In this document: positions 16,282-24,941 of the stretch, in pieces
Layout of the letters: each line of letters begins with the position of its first letter
Numbering within the stretch: the first letter of the stretch is position 1
Assembly: GCF_031179985.1 (NCBI RefSeq)
Contig: NZ_JAPSHJ010000010.1
Coordinates: 57,139-112,933, forward strand
Origin: Arthrobacter sp.
GTDB lineage: Bacteria; Actinomycetota; Actinomycetes; Actinomycetales; Micrococcaceae
Direction of reading: 5' to 3'
DNA length: 55,795 bases
The notes under the pieces: generated by a model
What the model was told of the DNA's origin: nothing
What the model saw: only the letters and a program-made list of their open reading frames with translations
Database searches by the model: none
Program-made: the position numbers and the translations under genes

Positions 16282-17277
16282 GTGAAGAGATTTTCGTGGC
16301 GGAAGGCTGTCCTGGCGGCGGCCGTTGTTCCATTATTGGCCGTAAGTGCCTGCTCGAGCACGGGAGGCAAGCCCTCCGATTCAGGGGATGCCGCGGCAGC
16401 CGGTCAAGTGGCTTCCACGGACAGGATCAAGATTGCCTTGATCACCCACGCCGCGCCAGGGGATACGTTCTGGGACATCGTCCGGAAGGGTGCCGAGGAA
16501 GCCTCTGCAAAGGACAATGTGGAGCTCCTCTATACCTCGGATCCTGAGGGTGGCCGGCAGGCGCAGCTGATTGAGCAGGCCGTGGACCAGAAGGTTGACG
16601 GTATTGCAGTGACCCTGGCCAAGCCGGATGCCCTGAAGGACGCCTTGAAGAAGGCCGCAGATGCAGGCATTCCCATTGTCAGCCTGAACGCCGGTGAATC
16701 AGTCTCCGCACAGCTGGGTGCCTTCACCCACTTCGGCTCGAACGAGAAACTGGCTGGCGAAGCCGTTGGAACCAAGCTGAGTTCCCTTGGCCTGAAGCAC
16801 CCCGTTTGCGTGATCCAGGAGCAGGGACACGTTGGACTTGAGGCCCGCTGCGCCGGTGTGAAAGCCAAGGTGCCCGGTACTGAAATCCTGTACGTGACCG
16901 GAACTGACATGACCCAGGTTTCCTCCACTGTCACGGCCAAGCTTCAGGCCACAGCTGATGCCGACGTCGTTATTGGACTGGGAGCTCCCTACACCCTGAC
17001 CATTCTGAAGGCCATTTCCTCGGCGGGCAGCAAGGCCAAGGTTGCCTCGTTCGACCTGAACGCGGAACTTGCCAAGAAGATCGCCGACGGCGAGATCGAG
17101 TTCACTGTGGATCAGCAGCCGTGGCTCCAAGGGTACGGCGCCATCGATTCCCTCTGGCAGAACAAGCGCGGCGGATTCAAAATCGGCGGCGGACAGCCTG
17201 TGCTGACCGGACCGGCCATCATCGATAAGGCTGCAGCAACAGACGCCCTTAAGTTCGCCGAAGCAGGCATCCGCTAG
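16282..17277 (+). CDS. Sugar ABC transporter substrate-binding lipoprotein
   Basis: A 331-residue type I periplasmic-binding-protein family member (ribose/inositol type). The signal peptide ends in a lipobox (AVSAC), followed by a Ser/Gly/Asp linker. The binding domain begins IKIALITHAAPGDTFWDIVR and includes DPEGGRQAQLIEQAVDQKVD, which is typical of the Peripla_BP_4 family. The GTG start at 16282 has AAGGAG upstream. Placed beside the iol genes under the shared operator, it probably captures inositol or a related cyclitol; the substrate is inferred. A strong palindrome follows the stop. Confidence 0.9.
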   Translation: MKRFSWRKAVLAAAVVPLLAVSACSSTGGKPSDSGDAAAAGQVASTDRIKIALITHAAPGDTFWDIVRKGAEEASAKDNVELLYTSDPEGGRQAQLIEQAVDQKVDGIAVTLAKPDALKDALKKAADAGIPIVSLNAGESVSAQLGAFTHFGSNEKLAGEAVGTKLSSLGLKHPVCVIQEQGHVGLEARCAGVKAKVPGTEILYVTGTDMTQVSSTVTAKLQATADADVVIGLGAPYTLTILKAISSAGSKAKVASFDLNAELAKKIADGEIEFTVDQQPWLQGYGAIDSLWQNKRGGFKIGGGQPVLTGPAIIDKAAATDALKFAEAGIR

Positions 17278-17290
17278 ATCAAGCCTTCCA

Positions 17291-17318
17291 GCCTGGCCCG
17301 GGAGCTCCCGGGCCAGGC
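17291..17318 (+). other. 28-bp perfect palindrome between binding protein and permease
   Basis: The 14-nt arm GCCTGGCCCGGGAG (17291-17304) is followed directly by its exact reverse complement (17305-17318). In RNA it folds to a GC-rich stem of about 12 bp with a 4-nt loop, 14 bp after the binding-protein stop. No T-run follows. Such a stem typically protects the upstream mRNA, or partly terminates, so that more binding protein than permease is made. Confidence 0.7.
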
Positions 17319-17334
17319 ACTAAGGAGAACTATC

Positions 17335-18378
17335 ATGACTCAGACTTTGATCCGACCGCCTGCCGTCGATGAACGCGTGGCCGTCCGCAATCCTCTCCAG
17401 AATCTGCTGGGGCGGCCCGAAGTGGGCGCGCTGGTTGGCGCCGTCGTACTGTTTGTCTTTTTTGCCCTCGTTTCCCAGACGTTCCTGCAGCCGAACGCCA
17501 TAGCCACTGTCCTCTACGGCAGTTCGACCATTGGCATCATGGCCGTGGGTGTATCCCTGCTGATGATCGGCGGGGAGTTTGATCTCTCCACCGGTGTGGC
17601 CGTCATCAGCTCGGCCCTGACAGCTTCAATGTTCAGCTGGTACTTCTCCACGAACGTCTGGGTGGGCGTTATCCTTGCCCTGGTGGTGTCCGTGGGCATC
17701 GGTTATGTCAACGGCTGGATCCTGATGAGGACCAAGCTCCCCAGCTTCATCGTCACCCTGGCCACGTTCCTGATGCTGACCGGCCTGAATCTGGGCCTGA
17801 CCCGCCTCATCGGCGGCTCAGTTTCGTCGCCGTCAATCTCCAACATGGACGGGTTCAAGTCCGCCCAGGCCATCTTCGCCTCCTCCGTCACGATCGGCAG
17901 CGTAGACGTCAAGATCACTGTGTTCATCTGGATTGCCCTTGTGGCCGTTGCCTCGTGGGTTTTGCTGCGCACCAAGGTGGGCAACTGGATCTTCGCTGTG
18001 GGCGGCGACGCCAACGCTGCACGCGCGGTGGGTGTACCGGTTAAGGGCACCAAGATCGGCCTCTTCATGGCAGTTGGCTTCTGCGGCTGGATCCTTGGCA
18101 TGCACAACCTGTTCGCCTTCGACTCAGTGCAGTCAGGGGAGGGGGTCGGCAACGAGTTCCTCTACATCATCGCTGCGGTGATCGGCGGCTGTCTCTTGAC
18201 CGGCGGTTACGGTTCAGCGGTAGGCGGCGCTATCGGTGCCTTCATCTTCGGGATGGCCAACAAGGGCATTGTGTACGCGCAGTGGAACCCGGACTGGTTC
18301 AAGTTCTTCCTCGGGCTCATGCTGCTGCTCGCCACCATCGTCAACCTGATCGTCAAGCGCCGCGCGGAACTTAAGTAG
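17335..18378 (+). CDS. Sugar ABC transporter permease (RbsC type)
   Basis: An integral membrane subunit of 347 residues with the BPD_transp_2 fold, about ten hydrophobic segments. Landmarks are [19 protein letters not shown] near the second helix, [39 protein letters not shown] (the conserved ATPase-contact loop) and [27 protein letters not shown] precedes the ATG. It works with the flanking binding protein and ATPase. Confidence 0.93.
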   Translation: MTQTLIRPPAVDERVAVRNPLQNLLGRPEVGALVGAVVLFVFFALVSQTFLQPNAIATVLYGSSTIGIMAVGVSLLMIGGEFDLSTGVAVISSALTASMFSWYFSTNVWVGVILALVVSVGIGYVNGWILMRTKLPSFIVTLATFLMLTGLNLGLTRLIGGSVSSPSISNMDGFKSAQAIFASSVTIGSVDVKITVFIWIALVAVASWVLLRTKVGNWIFAVGGDANAARAVGVPVKGTKIGLFMAVGFCGWILGMHNLFAFDSVQSGEGVGNEFLYIIAAVIGGCLLTGGYGSAVGGAIGAFIFGMANKGIVYAQWNPDWFKFFLGLMLLLATIVNLIVKRRAELK

Positions 18379-18391
18379 AGGGGTTTTCATC

Positions 18392-19288
18392 ATGAACGCC
18401 AAGCAGATCGACCAGCAGCAACTGCTCAAGGACGAGAAGGACCCGCTGACCCACACCCCGGTGCACCTGCTCTCCCTGGAGAACGTCGGAAAGCACTACG
18501 GCAACATCGTGGCCCTCCGTGACGTCACCATGGCAGTGGACAACGGCCGCGTCACCTGTGTGCTCGGGGACAACGGTGCGGGCAAGTCCACCCTGATCAA
18601 GATCATCGCGGGCCTCCACCAGCACGATGAAGGCGTACTTCACATCATGGGCGAGGAACGGAAATTCGATTCACCCCGGGATGCACTGGACGCTGGCATC
18701 GCCACGGTTTACCAGGACCTCGCAGTGGTTCCGCTGATGCCCATCTGGCGCAACTTTTTCCTCGGCTCGGAGCTGACTTCCGGCTTCGGTCCGTTCAAGA
18801 GCCTGGACGTCCAGAAGATGAAGGACATCACCAAGAAGGAACTCGCGGAGATGGGCATCGACCTGCGCGACGTGGAACAGCCCATCGGCCAGCTATCCGG
18901 CGGTGAACGCCAGTGTGTCGCGATCGCCCGGGCGGTGTACTTCGGCGCGAAGGTCCTGATCCTGGACGAGCCTACCGCCGCTCTCGGCGTCAAGCAGTCC
19001 GGCGTGGTGCTGCGCTACATCCTGCAGGCAAGGGACCGGGGCCTGGGCGTCATCTTCATCACGCACAACCCGCACCACGCCTTCCCCGTCGGTGACCGGT
19101 TCCTGCTGCTCAAACGCGGCAAATCAATCGGCTACTACGACAAGAAAGACATCACTCTCGATGAGCTGACGGCGCAAATGGCTGGCGGCGCCGAACTCGC
19201 CGAGCTTGCCCACGAGCTGGAACAGCTCGGCGGCCACAGCGATGTGGTAAAGGAAGTCCAGGCTGAAGTCGCGGGAACGTCGCGATAG
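18392..19288 (+). CDS. Sugar ABC transporter ATP-binding protein, single-NBD
   Basis: The 298-residue ATPase energises the transporter. Walker A is GDNGAGKST, the signature [16 protein letters not shown] and Walker [12 protein letters not shown]; the H-loop follows in [15 protein letters not shown]. It has one nucleotide-binding domain, so it must act as a homodimer, unlike the two-domain RbsA-type ATPases of about 500 residues. The start lies 13 bp after the permease. Confidence 0.93.
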   Translation: MNAKQIDQQQLLKDEKDPLTHTPVHLLSLENVGKHYGNIVALRDVTMAVDNGRVTCVLGDNGAGKSTLIKIIAGLHQHDEGVLHIMGEERKFDSPRDALDAGIATVYQDLAVVPLMPIWRNFFLGSELTSGFGPFKSLDVQKMKDITKKELAEMGIDLRDVEQPIGQLSGGERQCVAIARAVYFGAKVLILDEPTAALGVKQSGVVLRYILQARDRGLGVIFITHNPHHAFPVGDRFLLLKRGKSIGYYDKKDITLDELTAQMAGGAELAELAHELEQLGGHSDVVKEVQAEVAGTSR

Positions 19289-19363
19289 CCTTGCTGACCA
19301 ACTAAAGACCGGCCTCGCAGACCGGACCCGCACTAGAACCCCGGACAGACCCGCAGGAGCAGG

Positions 19364-20404
19364 ATGAAGAGCATTACGTTAGGACTCGTTGGGGTGGGGC
19401 GCATTGGCGTGATGCATGCCAACAACATCGCGTCCCTGAACGAGGGATCCGACGGTCCTGTTGCCGGAGTTGAGGTGCGGCTGAAGGTCACGGATGTCGC
19501 CGCCGACCATGCCAGGTCAGTGGCGGCCGGACTGGGTGCCGGGTTCGTACCCACCGTCCAAGAGCTCCTTGATTCGGGAATTCACGGCTTGGTCATAGCT
19601 ACCGGTACTGCCACGCACCCCGGCCTCATCCGGGCCGGGGTGGAGGCTGGAATACCTGTGTTTTGCGAGAAGCCGGTGGCCATGAACGTTCCGGACTCAG
19701 TGCCGGTGCTGGAGCACATCAGGCAGAATCGGGGAGTCGTCCAGATCGGGCACCAGCGCCGGTTCGACGCCGGATACGTCGAAGCGAAACGTGCATTCAC
19801 AGCAGGGGAACTGGGCTGGATCCACTCCTTGCGGGCAGTCACGTGCGACATGAGCCCGCCACCCGTGGAGTTCCTGGCCACTTCCGGCGGGCTTTTCAGG
19901 GACTGCTCAGTCCACGACTTCGACATTCTCCGCTGGTTGACGGGCAGGGAAATCGTCGAGGTGTATGCCAAGGGATCGAACAACGGCGACCCCGCCATCG
20001 GCGCGGTGGGGGACGTGGACACAGCTCTCGCTTTGGTGACGTTCGACGACGGCACGGTAGGAACGGTGTCTGCCTCACGCTACAACGGGGCCGGCCATGA
20101 TGTCCGCCTGGAGATTCAGGGCTCCGCGCGATCAGTCATGGTTGGCCTGGATGGCCAGGCAGCGCTGGCATCCGCGGAGCCGGGGATCACCTTCCCATCG
20201 GGAACACCGCACAAAACCTTCGCCGAGAGGTTCCATCAGGCTTATCGCTCCGAGTTGGCTGCCTTTGTGGAGGTCATCCTGGGCAAGCGGGAGAACCCCT
20301 GCACTCCTGAGGACGCCGTTGCTGCTTCACGGGTAGCCGATGCTGCCCAGGCCTCCCTTGAATCGGGGATGCCGGTTACGGTGGCGCAGGAAGTGGACCG
20401 CTAG
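19364..20404 (+). CDS. Gfo/Idh/MocA oxidoreductase, inositol-dehydrogenase-like
   Basis: A second NAD(P)-dependent dehydrogenase of the locus (346 residues). GLVGVGRIGVMHANNIASL is the Rossmann motif, FCEKPVAMNVPD the EKP lysine motif, and RDCSVHDFDILRWLTGREIV the catalytic region. It resembles IolG at 12298 but is clearly divergent. It may act on another stereoisomer (scyllo- or D-chiro-inositol) or on a keto form. CAGGAGCAGG lies just upstream of the ATG. It is 75 bp after the transporter ATPase with no terminator between. Confidence 0.88.
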   Translation: MKSITLGLVGVGRIGVMHANNIASLNEGSDGPVAGVEVRLKVTDVAADHARSVAAGLGAGFVPTVQELLDSGIHGLVIATGTATHPGLIRAGVEAGIPVFCEKPVAMNVPDSVPVLEHIRQNRGVVQIGHQRRFDAGYVEAKRAFTAGELGWIHSLRAVTCDMSPPPVEFLATSGGLFRDCSVHDFDILRWLTGREIVEVYAKGSNNGDPAIGAVGDVDTALALVTFDDGTVGTVSASRYNGAGHDVRLEIQGSARSVMVGLDGQAALASAEPGITFPSGTPHKTFAERFHQAYRSELAAFVEVILGKRENPCTPEDAVAASRVADAAQASLESGMPVTVAQEVDR

Positions 20405-20446
20405 AGGTCTGGGCACCCGGACCTCCCGGCACGCTAGGCTGGCTCC

Positions 20447-21320
20447 ATGGACGCCCACGGCAGCTTGAATCCGAGCCCGCGGACGCTGGACGTTGACAGC
20501 CTGGAACGCTTCGACAGGCTAGTTACCGGCGCCCGTTCCATGGGTATCAGTGGAGCATCCAGCCAAGGCGCCGCCGGATCGATGCCACGCTCGCTGCAGC
20601 CCTTCATGACCACTCAATCGGGGAGGCCCTCGAAGCGTTCCGGCGCAATGGTACGAGCGCAGGCCAAGTGACCGTCGGGTGATGGGAGGGCACGCCGCCC
20701 AGCGTGGAACACCTGAATTCGCGGCGGCGGGAACGCTCGGACGCCTACTCGCCCGCAGCGGTCACATCGTAGCCACCGGGGGCGGCCCGGGCGCCATGGA
20801 GGCAGCCAACATGGGGGCCTATCTCAGCGACATTCCGGAAGCAACCTTCGGTAAGGAGCTTGCCAGCATGGCGGTCGTTCCCGGATACCGGCCCTCGGTC
20901 TCCGCCTGGGCGCGGGTGGCGGCGGCCGTCGTCGAACGCCATCCGGACGGGACGCCGTCTTTGGGGATTCCCACCTGGTTCTACGGCCACGAGCCGCCCA
21001 ACTACTTCGCCACCCATATTGCCAAGTACTTCGCGAACGCGATCCGGGAGGCGATCCTCCTTGAGTTGTGCGACGGCGGCATCGTGTTCCTGCCCGGGTC
21101 CGCCGGTACAGTCCAGGAGATTTTCCAGGATGCGTGTGAGAACTACTATGGGGCGCCCGAGACCATCAAGCCCATGATTCTGGTGGGCCGGGCGCATTGG
21201 CAGGAACGGTATCCCGCCTGGCAGTTGCTGGCCGGCCTGGCTGAGGGCCGAGAGATGGCTGCCAAAGTGCATCTGGTGGACACAGTGGAGGAAGCACTTC
21301 AGATCCTGGAGGCTTACTGA
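20447..21320 (+). pseudogene. LOG-family (lysine-decarboxylase-like) gene, deleted and frameshifted
   Basis: The coding signal runs through all three frames. The N-terminus (DSLERFDRLVTGARSMG) is in one frame to about 20544. The middle (RIDATLAAALHDHSIGEALE) is in a second, about 20545-20680. From 20679 the third frame gives MGGHAAQRGTPEF, then the LOG signature IVATGGGPGAMEAANMGAYL and LPGSAGTVQEIFQDACENYY. Intact homologues, as I recall them, have roughly 100 or more extra residues between GARSMG and the middle part. An internal deletion plus a one-base loss near 20675-20682 would explain the pattern. The catalytic C-terminal part is itself intact, so sequencing error at the second site cannot be excluded. 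Confidence 0.7.
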
Positions 21321-21347
21321 CACCGGAACAGGGCCCTAAATCAGTGC

Positions 21348-22178
21348 TCACAGCATTCTGGTGCAGGGTGCCTCCGCAAGCCTGGCCAGCCCGGTCAGGT
21401 CACCCGGCCCGAAGTCCCTCAGCGGTGTTCCGTGCTCGAACATCAGTTGGGAAGGGTCGGGAACGTGCCCGAGGCCCAGGACGTGAGCGAGTTCGTGGAG
21501 GATGATGGCGATAGCCCGTGCACTTCCAGCCGTGGTCCTGATGATTTTTCGAACTTGTGGAGCATCAAGCGAGACCTGCCCGCTGACGTAGCCCACGTGC
21601 CCGGACGAATGCTTCACTCGGGTGCTGCCGCCGATCCCCACCGTGTCCCCGCTGAGTTGGGGAACTGTTTCAGGATCCGTCCACGAAATGAGGACGGGCG
21701 CCCACATGTTCCCATAGCGGTCGGGCTGGAAGCTTGAACGGTCCATTGCTGGCCGCTCATCCACGTGCCCGTCAAAAACAAAACGGAAGCCGGAGGCCTC
21801 GCTGATCCGCCGTACCGCGGCCTCAACCAGAGCGCTTGAGCCCGGTGGCGCCGCTTCGGCATTTACCACATAGTGGATGGGCCGGCACGGGGAGTAGCTC
21901 ACGGGCATGCCTTTGTTGGAATGGAGGAAAACGTAGGAACTGCTGAGCTCGGTCAAAGGTGCAGGGGCTCCCAACGGCTCGGGACCTTCGTCCCGGCCTG
22001 GCGTTGGTGCACTGCGCTGGCCCACCATCGGGGCCCAGCCGGAAGAACCGGAATCCAGCCCGAGCAATGTCAGGGGCCTGAAATCGCCGTAGAGAAACAC
22101 GCCGACGGCAATGAACATAACCGTTGCGGCAAAGAAGGCGACCAGCCGGGTTCCCCAGTGCGTTGCCGGTTGGCGCAA
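21348..22178 (-). CDS. Membrane-anchored matrixin-like zinc metalloprotease, copy 1
   Basis: A single N-terminal transmembrane segment (LVAFFAATVMFIAVGVFL) is followed by an extracytoplasmic domain. Its end holds HELAHVLGLGHVPDPSQLM, a full HExxHxxGxxH zinc site with a Met-turn, as in the metzincins. The segment PVSYSPCRPIHYVVN is shared with the upstream paralogue. About 276 residues if TTG 22178 is the start; no strong ribosome-binding site is visible, so the start is uncertain. It is a predicted extracellular protease of unknown substrate. Confidence 0.82.
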   Translation of the reverse strand: MRQPATHWGTRLVAFFAATVMFIAVGVFLYGDFRPLTLLGLDSGSSGWAPMVGQRSAPTPGRDEGPEPLGAPAPLTELSSSYVFLHSNKGMPVSYSPCRPIHYVVNAEAAPPGSSALVEAAVRRISEASGFRFVFDGHVDERPAMDRSSFQPDRYGNMWAPVLISWTDPETVPQLSGDTVGIGGSTRVKHSSGHVGYVSGQVSLDAPQVRKIIRTTAGSARAIAIILHELAHVLGLGHVPDPSQLMFEHGTPLRDFGPGDLTGLARLAEAPCTRML

Positions 22179-22308
22179 GTGTTGAGCGGAAGGGTCTGAC
22201 GGCCCGGATGGTGTGTGAATTTTTGAGGACCCCCTGCCTTCTGGGCGGCTGACGGAGGTGGCCGGAACTGATGGTTGGAGTCAGCCTAGGCCCAGCGGGA
22301 CCCGGCGT

Positions 22309-23217
22309 CTACAGGTCCTTGCGGCACTGCGTCTGACCCAGTTCCCTCAGGCCGCTCAGGTCTCCCGCCGCAAGCCCGTCAGGAGTGCCGATCTCCGGAT
22401 ACATCAGCTGGACAGGGTCATCCACGTGTTCCAGTCCCATCACGTGCCCGAGTTCATGGAGAATAACGGCCGTCGCGTACTGGGCACCGTCCGGGCGTTC
22501 CAACTCAAGGTCAATCTGGGGAGCATCCAGTTCCAGACTGCCCGTGACAAATGATTTCGGGCCGCCGTTGAAGCTGTAGTGTGTGCTTCCACCCGTCCCG
22601 ATCACTTGGCCTTTGAGCTTGGGAGCGGCTTCCGGTGTTGTCCAGGAAATCAGCAAGGGGGCCCAGCGGTCTCCATAGGCGGCAGGCTGATACGGGTCAC
22701 GTTCACCCGAAGGTTCTTCGGCCGTTTCGCCGTCATGGATGAAGGTGATTCCTGTTGCCAAGCCTATGGTGCGGATGGCGTCATGAACGAGGTGGGCGGC
22801 GCCCTCAGGAGCAAGGGTTTCATTCACAACGTAATGCAGCGGCCGGCAAGGCGAATAGCCCACCGGGCTGCCGTCGTCGTTCAGAACCAGGAACTTGTAG
22901 GACTCGCTGGTAACGGACTGCAATTCCGGGACACCCAGGGGCGCGTCACTTTCCTCGAGCCCTGGAGGAGGCGTGTCGGCCGGCCTGGCTACTCCCGCAG
23001 CTTCGGTCTGTTGCACGGGTGCCGTAGAAATGGGCTCAGACCGAGAGTGCGTCCCGGAATCCATGCCCAACAGTCCCGTCACCCGGGGATCGTCGTAAAC
23101 CAGCCCGGCCACCAGAAACGCCGTCGCGGCGATCAGCATAGTGACCAGAACGTTCCGGAGCCAGTGCCCGGCCTTCCGGAGGGGACTCCGGTGCTTAGGC
23201 GGTGGGTGATGTGTCAT
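22309..23217 (-). CDS. Membrane-anchored matrixin-like zinc metalloprotease, copy 2
   Basis: A tandem paralogue of the downstream gene with the same plan: a basic N-terminus, one transmembrane helix (NVLVTMLIAATAFLVAGLVY), a linker, the PVGYSPCRPLHYVVN motif and HELGHVMGLEHVDDPVQLM as the metzincin zinc site and Met-turn. ATG 23217 was taken as the start; ATG 23253 adds 12 residues, and neither has a good ribosome-binding site. The two copies differ across most of the linker, so the duplication is not recent. Confidence 0.82.
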   Translation of the reverse strand: MTHHPPPKHRSPLRKAGHWLRNVLVTMLIAATAFLVAGLVYDDPRVTGLLGMDSGTHSRSEPISTAPVQQTEAAGVARPADTPPPGLEESDAPLGVPELQSVTSESYKFLVLNDDGSPVGYSPCRPLHYVVNETLAPEGAAHLVHDAIRTIGLATGITFIHDGETAEEPSGERDPYQPAAYGDRWAPLLISWTTPEAAPKLKGQVIGTGGSTHYSFNGGPKSFVTGSLELDAPQIDLELERPDGAQYATAVILHELGHVMGLEHVDDPVQLMYPEIGTPDGLAAGDLSGLRELGQTQCRKDL

Positions 23218-23265
23218 GCGCCGGAGATTGTCCCCGTTCGAAGGTCCGTCCATTACGTCGCCGCC

Positions 23266-24441
23266 TTAGGTCACTGCCGCGCCGAAGGCCAGGCCCAGGA
23301 GGTAAGTGACGGCGGCTGCACCAAGGCCGATGGCCAACTGGCGCAGTCCTCGGGACGCAGGGGAGGTGCCCGAGAGGAGGCCCACGATGCCGCCTGTCAC
23401 CAGCAGCGCCAGGCCCACCAGCATGCAGGCCGCCACAAGGGCAGCCACACCTGTCAGGCCAAACACGAACGGCAGGATGGGCACCACGGCCCCGGAGGCG
23501 AAGAAGCAGAAGCTCGAAGCGGCTGCACTCCAGGCCGTGCCTACGGCTTCATGCTGATCTGGGGCCTCGCCGCTCTCAGGATGGAGCGACAGGCTCGGAT
23601 CGCAATCACACGACAGCATGCCCATGCGTTCCTTGACTCTGTGTTCGGCAGCCTCACGGGACATTCCCCGGGCCAGGTACACCAGCAGGAGTTCGTTGTG
23701 TTCGATGTCGAGCGACGGGGCGGCGGCCAGGGTGATCTGGGTGGGCCGGGTGGCTGCGAGGAGTTCCCGTTGGGACCGCACTGAAATAAACTCGCCCGCC
23801 CCCATGGAGAGTGCCCCCGCAAGCAATCCGGCAACGCCGCTGAGCAGCACCACCTGGCTGCCCACGCCCGAGGCAGCCATACCCATGACCAGGGAAAGGT
23901 TGCTGACCAGCCCGTCATTTGCCCCAAAGACTGCTGCCCTGAAGGTGCCGGCCAGCCGGTTTCGTCCACGCGTGGCAAGGCCCCGAACTACTTCTTCGTG
24001 GATCTGTTCATCCGCTGCCATGGCAGCAGTGGCGGAGGGATCCTCGGCATACGGAGAACGGCCTTCAGCACGCTGGGCGAGGGCAAGGACGAACACTGAG
24101 CCGAAATGCCTGGCCAGGAATCCGAGGATCTGGCTCCGGAATGATGCCGGCCGGGGTTTGCCTGCATGGCCGCCGAGCAGTCTGAGCCAATGTGCTTCGT
24201 GGCGGCCTTCAGCTTCCGCGAGAGCCAGCAGGATGGACCGTTCTTCACCGCTGCGGTTTTGGGCGAGGTCACGGTAAACGGCGGCCTCGGCCCGCTCGTC
24301 GGCGAGGTACTGCCGCCACCGTTTGAGATCGGCGGGGCTGGGGGTTCCGGCCGCTGAGGGCAGTGGATCGGTGGGGTGATCAGATTTAGCGTGCTGAGAC
24401 ACGAAGGCTCCTGGGCTTGACGAGGCATGGTTCGGCCTCAT
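23266..24441 (-). CDS. MbfA-like ferritin-domain VIT1/CCC1 metal transporter
   Basis: A 391-residue two-part protein. Residues about 40-175 form a rubrerythrin/ferritin-like four-helix bundle with carboxylate and His ligands (ADERAEAAVYRDLA, EAEGRHEAHW, ADEQIHEEVV). The C-terminal part is a VIT1/CCC1 membrane domain: FGANDGLVSNLSLVMGMA, GALSMGAGEFISVRSQRELL, then hydrophobic helices to the end. Proteins with this plan (MbfA type) are known in bacteria as iron or manganese exporters. GGAGAGG stands upstream of the ATG. It is followed 48 bp later by the metalloprotease pair. Confidence 0.9.
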   Translation of the reverse strand: MRPNHASSSPGAFVSQHAKSDHPTDPLPSAAGTPSPADLKRWRQYLADERAEAAVYRDLAQNRSGEERSILLALAEAEGRHEAHWLRLLGGHAGKPRPASFRSQILGFLARHFGSVFVLALAQRAEGRSPYAEDPSATAAMAADEQIHEEVVRGLATRGRNRLAGTFRAAVFGANDGLVSNLSLVMGMAASGVGSQVVLLSGVAGLLAGALSMGAGEFISVRSQRELLAATRPTQITLAAAPSLDIEHNELLLVYLARGMSREAAEHRVKERMGMLSCDCDPSLSLHPESGEAPDQHEAVGTAWSAAASSFCFFASGAVVPILPFVFGLTGVAALVAACMLVGLALLVTGGIVGLLSGTSPASRGLRQLAIGLGAAAVTYLLGLAFGAAVT

Positions 24442-24640
24442 TGCCTCTCCAGCGTACCCCGCATTTCCGCGGATTTTCGGCCGGTAATCCTTAGGGTGAA
24501 GTTTAGGAATGCCTCAAAATCACGGCACGGACCTGGCCGTGTTGGTGGGCTTCCTCCCGCTATTGACCCCCTTGTGCCGTCGGTGTTGTGATGTTTTTAC
24601 AGTCCTATTGACCGATGTCCTACTACACGGAGGTTGCACT

Positions 24641-24835
24641 ATGGATTCCACTGAACCAGTTCCCAACAACCAGCCCGTCAGGCCGACTGTCGAATCCGAT
24701 CCCGCCTATGATTTCGCCGAGGACGTACCTGTGGAGGAATGGGATGTGGAGGACGATGCCCTGGACGAAGAGGAACGAGTGGTCCCGCTGGACACGGACG
24801 ACGACTTCCGTGAGCCGGACTTCGAGGAAGACTGA
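24641..24835 (+). CDS. Small acidic protein of unknown function
   Basis: A 64-residue, very acidic protein (about a third Asp/Glu) with no hydrophobic segment, ending FREPDFEED. ATG 24641 is chosen because ACGGAGG lies 7 nt upstream; the longer frame above it would give a Cys/Leu-rich stretch unlike the rest. A strong hairpin terminator follows the stop, which supports a real transcription unit. I do not recognise a family. Confidence 0.65.
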   Translation: MDSTEPVPNNQPVRPTVESDPAYDFAEDVPVEEWDVEDDALDEEERVVPLDTDDDFREPDFEED

Positions 24836-24857
24836 CAGCTAACCACGGGGTTTAAAC

Positions 24858-24918
24858 CACGACGGCGATACGTCCCGGAGGTTGGGTCCCAACCTGGGAG
24901 GTACCGCCGTCGTGCATT
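24858..24918. terminator. Long nested hairpin, bidirectional terminator
   Basis: CACGACGGCG (24858-24867) pairs with CGCCGTCGTG (24905-24914), with TAC/GTA continuing after one mismatch. An inner stem, AGGTTGGG with CCCAACCT, fills the loop. CATTTTG follows. It lies between the small acidic gene and the convergent symporter. The outer arm is identical in its 10 bases to the sucD terminator arm. Confidence 0.75.
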
Positions 24919-24941
24919 TTGCCTCTGTTGTGGGAGGACGT

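Noticed and set aside
22579..23784. 401-residue open frame on the plus strand
   Set aside because: It spans two good minus-strand genes (a metalloprotease and the MbfA-like transporter) and shows no recognisable domain.
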